Source of the DNA: Ciona intestinalis
Taxonomy: Eukaryota > Chordata > Ascidiacea > Phlebobranchia > Cionidae
Assembly: GCF_000224145.3 (NCBI RefSeq)
Contig: NC_020168.2
Span: 3,514,561-3,578,560, forward strand
Length of the DNA: 64,000 nt
Reading direction: 5' to 3'
Position numbers and translations under genes: made by a program. Shown here in pieces: positions 58,401 to 64,000 of the stretch. Each line of letters opens with the position of its first letter. Within the stretch, counting starts at the first letter, position 1. The notes under the pieces are model-generated. The model worked only from the letters and a program-made list of their open reading frames with translations. It did no database searches and was not told the DNA's origin.

Positions 58401-60434
58401 TTAGTGGTATACAAAAAATACAGAATTATATAACCGTACACAAAAAAAGGAAAAACTCCAAAGAAATAATCACCCACAAAGTAACACACGCATGGTACCT
58501 CGTAAGCTGGCACAATGTGCATGAACACCCGTGTTATAACGACTGTCGTTTTCCGGCCACGCGAGGATAAAGTAAGTTGCATTCATATATCCTCACGACT
58601 CCAAAAACGACGCTGCATATTACTATATTTGAAAATTGTTTATGTTTTTTACATAGTTATTGAATACTGGTTTGCTTAATAGAATGATGCTGGAGATACG
58701 GCAGTGAAGCTTGCTATGGAGAGACCACGTGATTTTGTCCTCAAGCCACAACGAGAAGGTGGAGGTAATGCAACTATTATTTTTCATCACCAACTTGTCC
58801 ATAAATTATGTTTTAGTTGAAAACTTTTATACGTATACGATAATCAGTATCTTCTACTGCTATTTTACATAGGAAACAATCTTTATGATTCTGAAATGGT
58901 TGACCGGCTTACTGAGATAGGAGGGGACGAAAGGAGATGCGCTTACATTCTTATGGAGAAAATCCGACCGCCTGTTCAGGAATTTAACTATTTTGTTCAC
59001 AACTACACTTGCTCGGCTGTATCAAACACTGTTAGTGAATTCGGTATCTACAGCGTCTTTTTAACGTAAGTAAATCATTCTAACTGTTCTTAATACTGTC
59101 TGGCAAGATGGGACACCTTTAGTACATGATATCCAAATATACAGATCGTGTTTTAAAAAATTAACAACGGTCTATGAGAGTCGCGAAGATAATGCTTTTT
59201 TGATTTTATATAGTAGGGTGGGGGAAGATGGGACACCTTTAGCACATAATACCCATGCAGATATTCTGATCGTGTTTTGAACAATAAACAACGGTCTATG
59301 AGAGTCATGAGAACATAGTTTCATATTTCTTTGAAAGTTCTTTGTTTACTACTAAATGGGACGAGAAAATAGAGTTTAAAAAAGTCCCATCTTCCCCCAT
59401 ACTACTGTATTTCTTTGAATGTTTTTTGTTTACTACAAAATGGGACGAGAAAATAGAATGAAAAATTGTCCCATTTTACCTTACCCTATATAACAGTGCT
59501 GAATTCCATGAATCTGGCTCTGATCTGGTGCTCATAAAGATAAACGATTCTAGTAACGAAATAACAGTTATTATCATCACGGCCTACTAGAGATATCTGT
59601 AGTAGGTCGTGTTACCATGTCATATATGACGAAACTGTTTGCGGCTATTTAACATGATACCATCATTGGAATTTTAAAATTTATACATCTAAAATTTAGG
59701 ACTAATTGATGAACACGTTAAACTTAAAGCGGATCTGTAAAGCTGATTGCAAACGAAACGTACATACTAAACTTAAAGTCAATGCAACTGCAACTAAAAC
59801 GTCGTAGGAAAGCAAGGAAGTAAGCCAAACCCGAGTTATGGGGGCGGCGCTGGTTGGTTTAAACGGCACATAAACTTAAACGCATGTACCATACACGCTT
59901 CATTGAACTTGACTACGATTTCAGTAAAGCAAATGCGGGCGAAGTAGGTTAGAATAGAATATATAATAGAAACATAATTACGTATAGTAGGGTGCGGAGA
60001 GAGGCTATACACCTTTTCACTCCATTTTCTCGTCTCATTTTATAGTAAACAAAGAACAGTCGATGAATTATAAAACCATATCCTCACAACTCCCATAGAT
60101 CGTTGTTAATTGTTTAAAAGACGATTAGGATATTTAGACATTATGTGCTAAAGGTGTCCCATCGACCCATCCTCCCCTGTCCTACTATATCTTGTGATTA
60201 CAAACACATAACCCGTATCCTTTGGACTAAAGGTGGATTCGCTATAGAGCCCAGGTGTATATATTAATTTTAGGGCAACAAGAGTTCTGACGCAAACAAT
60301 TGTTTTACAGGGACGGTAGTAATGTTACTGAGAGCCGAGCTGTTGGTCACTTACTACGTTCCAAATCTGTGACACAGAACGAAGGCGGTATCTCTGTTGG
60401 CATTGCCGCGCTTGACTCGCCATTTTTGAACTAA
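55456..60434 (+). CDS. gss: Glutathione synthetase
   Basis: ATP-grasp enzyme joining gamma-glutamylcysteine and glycine (EC 6.3.2.3), cytosolic homodimer in eukaryotes. Exons: 55456-55581, 55967-56112, 56793-56868, 57207-57655, 58025-58103, 58154-58345, 58683-58764, 58873-59065, 60311-60434; 1467 nt, 488 aa (human 474). Landmarks: APFTLFPSLFP, KQIEINTMS (metal and substrate residues Glu/Asn), NIYDQRAIE, VVYFRTGY, NWEAR-like HWEARK, FVLKPQREGGGNNLYD (glycine-rich loop), YILMEKI, and the C-terminal GHLLRSKSVTQNEGGISVGI corresponding to the lid loop with its conserved Arg. It is complete and intact. A second copy begins at 62709. Confidence 0.96.
55592..55770 (+). mobile_element. TA-MITE copy (GSS intron 1, site a)
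   Basis: Forward copy with a diverged left half. The matching insertion in GSS copy 2 is at 62846-63042. Confidence 0.82.
55856..55965 (+). mobile_element. Degenerate TA-MITE fragment (GSS intron 1, site b)
   Basis: Old forward copy beginning GGTTTTGGGTAAGATGGTTT and truncated at the exon. It is shared with GSS copy 2 (63140-63300). Confidence 0.55.
56128..56322 (+). mobile_element. TA-MITE copy (GSS intron 2)
   Basis: Full-length forward copy starting 15 bp after exon 2. It is shared with GSS copy 2 at 63650-63840. Confidence 0.88.
56460..56668 (+). mobile_element. TA-MITE copy
   Basis: Forward copy in GSS intron 2, diverged. Confidence 0.85.
57801..57995 (+). mobile_element. TA-MITE copy
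   Basis: Forward copy with a worn right end, about 30 bp before the exon at 58025. Confidence 0.85.
58455..58590 (+). repeat. SINE tail fragment
   Basis: AATCACCCACAAAGTAACAC, TCGTAAGCTGGCAC and GGCCACGCGAGGATAAAGTA on the plus strand, in a GSS intron. Confidence 0.65.
59098..59492 (-). mobile_element. TA-MITE host copy split by a second TA-MITE
   Basis: Reverse copy whose parts lie at 59098-59208 and 59412-59492, interrupted at a TA by the copy at 59209-59412. It is in the last GSS intron. Confidence 0.82.
59209..59412 (-). mobile_element. TA-MITE nested in an older TA-MITE
   Basis: Complete reverse copy with clean ends, inserted into the TTTTATAATTC stretch of the surrounding copy. Confidence 0.88.
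59983..60190 (+). mobile_element. TA-MITE copy
   Basis: Forward copy in the last GSS intron, with an expanded right end. Confidence 0.85.
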
Positions 60435-60476
60435 CACTGATATTCGTGATATAGTGAATCTTATATAGTACAGCGT

Positions 60477-60675
60477 AGTATAGTGGGGTTAAGATAAGAC
60501 ACCTTTAGCACATAATATCCAAATAGCCTGATCGTGTTTTTAAATAATTAACAATGGTCTATGAGAGTCTCGAATACACGGTTTTATAGTTCTTTGAATA
60601 TTTTTTGTTTACTACCAAATGGAACGAAAAAATAGGATAAAAATGTGTCCCATCTTCCCCCAGCCTGCGATATCT
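60477..60675 (-). mobile_element. TA-MITE copy
   Basis: Reverse copy about 45 bp after the GSS stop codon, so probably within its 3' UTR. Confidence 0.87.
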
Positions 60676-60714
60676 TAACATTCGATTAACGTGTTTCTTA
60701 GAACCAGCAACAAT

Positions 60715-61161
60715 TAGGGATGCACATTACAGAATAATTAGGTATTCTAGGATATCCTAGAATACTTTATTTCGAATCTAGAATTCCGAATCTAGAATTT
60801 CGAATCTTCTTGTATTTATAGGAAAAAATAATTTTACCCACATAAGTCAGTTTATTGACTCTTTCATAGCAGCCTTGTTGGATCATGAGCTGTAAAATTA
60901 TCAAAAATTGTACTATTGGGTAGTTTTTGCGTCATAAAACGTATAACAGGCTATGAAAAGACGTTGTAAAACGTTTACTCTTGAAAGTCCCACAAACACA
61001 AAAATATTTTCTTTTAATTATTAAATTTCAAAAATTGTTAAAACAGTGTATAAGATGACGTGTAATGACGTCATTAAACAGAATACCGAATCCCTTAATT
61101 AGATTCGAATACAAAAGGATTCGAATCTCATAGATTCGAAATTCTGTAATGTGCATCCCTA
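60715..61161. mobile_element. Non-autonomous hAT-type MITE, copy 2
   Basis: Same ends as 400-818, in inverted orientation. An exact 8-bp target duplication GCAACAAT lies at 60707-60714 and 61162-61169. It is slightly longer than copy 1. Confidence 0.9.
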
Positions 61162-61372
61162 GCAACAATTATTTCATTACAAACTTACAATTTATTATAT
61201 TTACATCATATCTTGTATAAACTTCGATATAAATAATTGTTGAACTAAAGAACAGTTACACAATGGTCCTGAATGCGATTACACAGTGAATTTAAGTAGT
61301 TTATGCACGAAATAGTCAGTAAGCACTCTAATAGATGGCTGAGTTTATAGTAAGGTTCTACACTTTAATACC

Positions 61373-61712
61373 TTGGATGTTTGCCACTCTTTCCTTACAT
61401 ATAGTGCGTATGAATCAACCAATTACCGCGTTCCACAGCAGGCAAGGAAAGAGCTGAAAAATGAAAACATTGGTGGCAAGTTGATTAATAAAGTAACATA
61501 CCAAGATTTTTTCCGACTTTTTTATAAAACGTTATGGAAAAATGAGTGAAAATTCAAAAATAACAAACGAAACCACGTTTTATATGGACTGTTAAAGAAA
61601 TATGTATGCAATTATTATATTACCTGCAAATGAAAAAAAAATACAAATGAAAAAAAAATGTGAAAAATACTTTTCTTTCAGAAGGCAACGGTATGTCTGC
61701 AGAAATGTCCAT
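61373..61712 (-). pseudogene. bbs4: BBS4 exon 1-2 pseudogene fragment
   Basis: Remnant exon 1 at about 61712-61671 (ATG, then a start like MDISADIPLPS, with an internal ~30-bp deletion) and remnant exon 2 at about 61454-61373. Exon 2 acquires a TAA after the HYM codons, where the intact gene reads HYVRK. The TPR exons are absent. Confidence 0.82.
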
Positions 61713-62301
61713 CTTAAGTTTTTAATTTTTCCAATTTAATACTATTTGAAGCACCGCGAATATGTAACCAATGTACGCTAATTAAAGCATATACTTCATA
61801 ACGACCAATGTAAATATGGAAACAAAATATTCCAAACAACTCAGAGTAATTTGTTAACAGTGTAGCGATTAAGTGTGTTTCGAGCACAGATATATATATA
61901 GTTTTTTTTCGAGCACAGATATATATATAGTTTTCCAAATTAACTTAATGCATAAAGATCGAATATTAAACAGCCGTGTTGCGTAACTATATTACATCAG
62001 GCGTAACTGTGTTTATGATTGAGCGACACATCCTGCGTGTTTCCTATCCATATAAGTAAATGATATGACAGCCTGCAATTCTTTGGTGTAAATTATCTCT
62101 TCCGTGTTTTGTGTTCGCGCACAAGTTTCATGCTATAAAAGCCCTCCTATTTTCTATGTTGGGAGGGCAGTAGGGGCTCTCTTGCTCTCTTGCTGTCCTC
62201 ACGTTTGTCCCTAGCCTGATGCCGCTCGTTTGTTCGTCTAAAAAACTGAGTTGTCGACCTAGCGTTGGAGTCGAGCCCGTATATAAACATGTTTGTATAA
62301 A

Positions 62302-62364
62302 CATGTTTATATACGGACTCTGCATGTTTATATACGGACTCTGCATGTTTATATACGGACTCTG
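62302..62364. repeat. 21-bp tandem repeat, three units
   Basis: Three exact units of CATGTTTATATACGGACTCTG, preceded by a palindromic ACATGTTTGTATAAACATGT run. It lies in the part of the duplication that has no counterpart elsewhere. Confidence 0.9.
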
Positions 62365-62708
62365 GTGTAAAAACGGACCGGAAACTTACAAGCGTCATAC
62401 GGATCACGAAGCTACGCACTGCTTACACAACCCTTTAATTTACCAATATCGTATACACACAGTATTTAAAAAGTTGTACAGCCTTTAAAATTGGCTTCAT
62501 TCAGTAAAGTTTAGAAACAGGCTTGTTTAGTGTGTTATATCAAAAGCTGTGAGATGTCGGATATGAAACCAGGTTATCAGTTACCAAAACACGTTGCCTT
62601 TCCGCTATGGCTAACGGTTAATTTACTTCGTGCTATAAGAAAGTTGGTTATTATAGAGGTCTATATATATCCTCTGTAGAAAGGTATATAGAGATCGCCT
62701 TTTTAAAT

Positions 62709-64000
62709 ATGAAATCCTTTGCTACCCAATTGGCCAAGAACGCTTCAGTTCAAGGTTTAGCGGATGATGCTATTGACTTTGCACAAGCATCTGGTGTTGT
62801 ACAACGAACAATGAGAAACGGAGAAATATTGAAGGTGAATCATATATAGTAGAATGGGGAAAAGGGACACCTTTTCATTCTATTTTCTCTTCCCATTTGG
62901 TAGTAATAAAGAACATTCAAAGACCTAATAACTGTATCCACACGACTTCCATGTGGACCGTTGTTAATTGTTTAAAACAGGATCAAGATATTTGGATATT
63001 ATGTGCTAAAGATGTCCCATCTTACCCCACAGTACTATATGCTAAGCTCAGTTATGTGAGTATTTTTCGAAAATCTCCCCTTTTTTTGGAATGTGAAAAA
63101 AAGGTTTTTATTTTTATTTTTGAAGAAAACGTGAAATAGTGGTTTTGGGTAAGATGGTTTATTGGTTTCCTTTCTCTCCATCGCTCAATTTAGTAGTTAT
63201 AGCAATGATTATTTACAGTAATATATAACGATATCCTCACGACTTGGGCGTTGTTGGCTGTTTAAACACGATTTGGGATAATATGTGCCAGCAGTACTCA
63301 TGTTACCCGCAGTACTAATGTACACAAACGGTTGCATATCACAACTGTATTTAAAAACTTTAGGCAAGCTATTTTGCGTACCAAAGTTTCGACAACCGAT
63401 TCAGGTCGCGTTTAAACGGATAATAAAGCCCTCCATGATTTTAATTTCTGAATTATGTGTTGTTAGAATAGAGCTATATTACATGCAGACTTCCACCCAT
63501 GCCCCATTTACTCTGTATCCATCGTTGTTCCCTGCAAGTGCATATCATCTGACCAGGAGTATTCAGAACGATATACATTTATTGTATCACAAAGTCAGTC
63601 GGGACATGGAATTTCTAGGCGAGGTTCTAAAAAGGTGACTAACTACTGTTATACAGTTGAGTGGGACAAATAGGACACCTTTTCATATTATTCTCCCGTC
63701 CCATTTGGTAGTAAACAAAGAACATTCAAAGAATTACAAAACTGTATCCTCATGACTCCCATAGACCGTTGTTAATTGTTTAAAACACGATCAGGATATT
63801 TGGATATTATGTGCTCCGTCTTCCCCTACCTTACTATATATAATTAGGGGTTTCCAAATTTTTAGGACACAATATAGGAGTTTCTACACATGTTTACACG
63901 ATTTAAAACTATTTGTGTTATACTACACATTTCAAAACTTGCTGTGCGTTTTCTCAACATGTGGTTCTACGCAAATTAACCTGAGAAACCCAAATGTATA
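62709..64000 (+). CDS. gss: Second glutathione synthetase gene (5' part, runs off right edge)
   Basis: Exon 1 at 62709-62834 (start MKSFATQLAKNASVQGLADD) and exon 2 at 63489-63634 (THAPFTLYPSLFPASAYH); later exons lie beyond the window. Both exons have the same lengths, phases and splice sites as the first GSS gene and stay open, with a few amino-acid differences (for example Phe to Tyr in TLYPS). The intron 1 and intron 2 MITEs are shared. Whether the rest of the gene is intact cannot be seen. The 5' flank before about 62643 comes from the BBS4/xylose-isomerase intergenic region, so it may have a different promoter from copy 1. Confidence 0.88.
62846..63042 (+). mobile_element. TA-MITE copy (GSS copy 2, site a)
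   Basis: Forward copy orthologous to 55592-55770. Confidence 0.88.
63140..63300 (+). mobile_element. Degenerate TA-MITE (GSS copy 2, site b)
   Basis: More complete than its partner at 55856-55965. TCCTCACGACT and AAACACGATTTGGG are still visible. Confidence 0.6.
63650..63840 (+). mobile_element. TA-MITE copy (GSS copy 2, intron 2)
   Basis: Forward copy orthologous to 56128-56322. Confidence 0.87.

Larger units (their letters stand above)
60435..61334. other. Intergenic DNA downstream of GSS
   Basis: Contains a TA-MITE and the second hAT-type MITE. No gene is seen. Confidence 0.6.
61335..62642. repeat. Duplicate of the BBS4 5' end and BBS4/xylose-isomerase intergenic DNA
   Basis: Blocks match 49250-49790 (to about 61865) and 49950-50195 (from about 62365). 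The middle, about 61865-62365, has no counterpart. The right boundary falls at CGTGCTATAAG, where homology switches to the GSS 5' flank. Confidence 0.85.

Noticed and set aside
62128-62488. ORFs of 72-90 codons over the 21-bp repeat
   Set aside because: They are open on both strands only because the repeat unit is a multiple of three. There is no start context or homology.

Overview
This window is chordate genomic DNA, most likely from the tunicate Ciona (C. intestinalis/robusta type). The reasons are compact multi-exon genes with short introns, a Mesp-type bHLH gene, tRNA-derived SINEs, and more than 50 copies of one ~190-bp TA-flanked MITE on both strands. Two 50-base N gaps (11751-11800, 41938-41987) show it is a scaffolded assembly. 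I built all gene models by hand from translations, splice sites and family similarity recalled from memory. Every complete model except SLC6 copy B has exon lengths that sum to a multiple of three.

Layout, left to right: (1) minus strand, the motor-domain half of a kinesin-12/KIF15-like gene (1082-4948), whose tail lies off the left edge. (2) Minus strand, a 13-exon NHA-type Na+/H+ antiporter of the SLC9B1/B2 family (5513-13664). (3) A repeat-rich intergenic stretch, about 13.7-17.9 kb. (4) Minus strand, a five-exon FrnE/DSBA-like thioredoxin-fold gene (18314-20897). Its redox motif is encoded TGA-Pro-Trp-Cys, and its 3' UTR holds a convincing form-II SECIS structure; I read it as a selenoprotein. 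(5) Minus strand, a Mesp-family bHLH factor (21560-22602) with upstream regulatory DNA. (6) Plus strand, two tandem SLC6 amino-acid transporters of the B0AT (SLC6A15-A20) type (24345-33605 and 34676-40525). (7) Minus strand, BBS4 (42757-49634); its last exon is duplicated in a ~1.25-kb tandem repeat that abuts the second N gap. (8) Divergent from BBS4, a plus-strand xylose isomerase (50443-54695), unusual in an animal but with ten exons. (9) Plus strand, glutathione synthetase (55456-60434). (10) From 61.3 kb to the right edge, a rearranged duplication: a decayed BBS4 5' end, the BBS4/xylose-isomerase intergenic DNA, then a second glutathione synthetase copy whose first two exons are open.

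I see no shared pathway across the locus. Two genes touch thiol/selenium redox chemistry (the UPWC protein and glutathione synthetase), but they are 35 kb apart and this is probably coincidence. The strongest discovery candidate is the Sec-containing DSBA-like protein. Others are the Asn-Asp (not Asp-Asp) ion-site motif in the NHA antiporter, the chimeric BBS4-promoter/GSS duplication, and a splice-donor anomaly and a frameshift in the tandem SLC6 pair.
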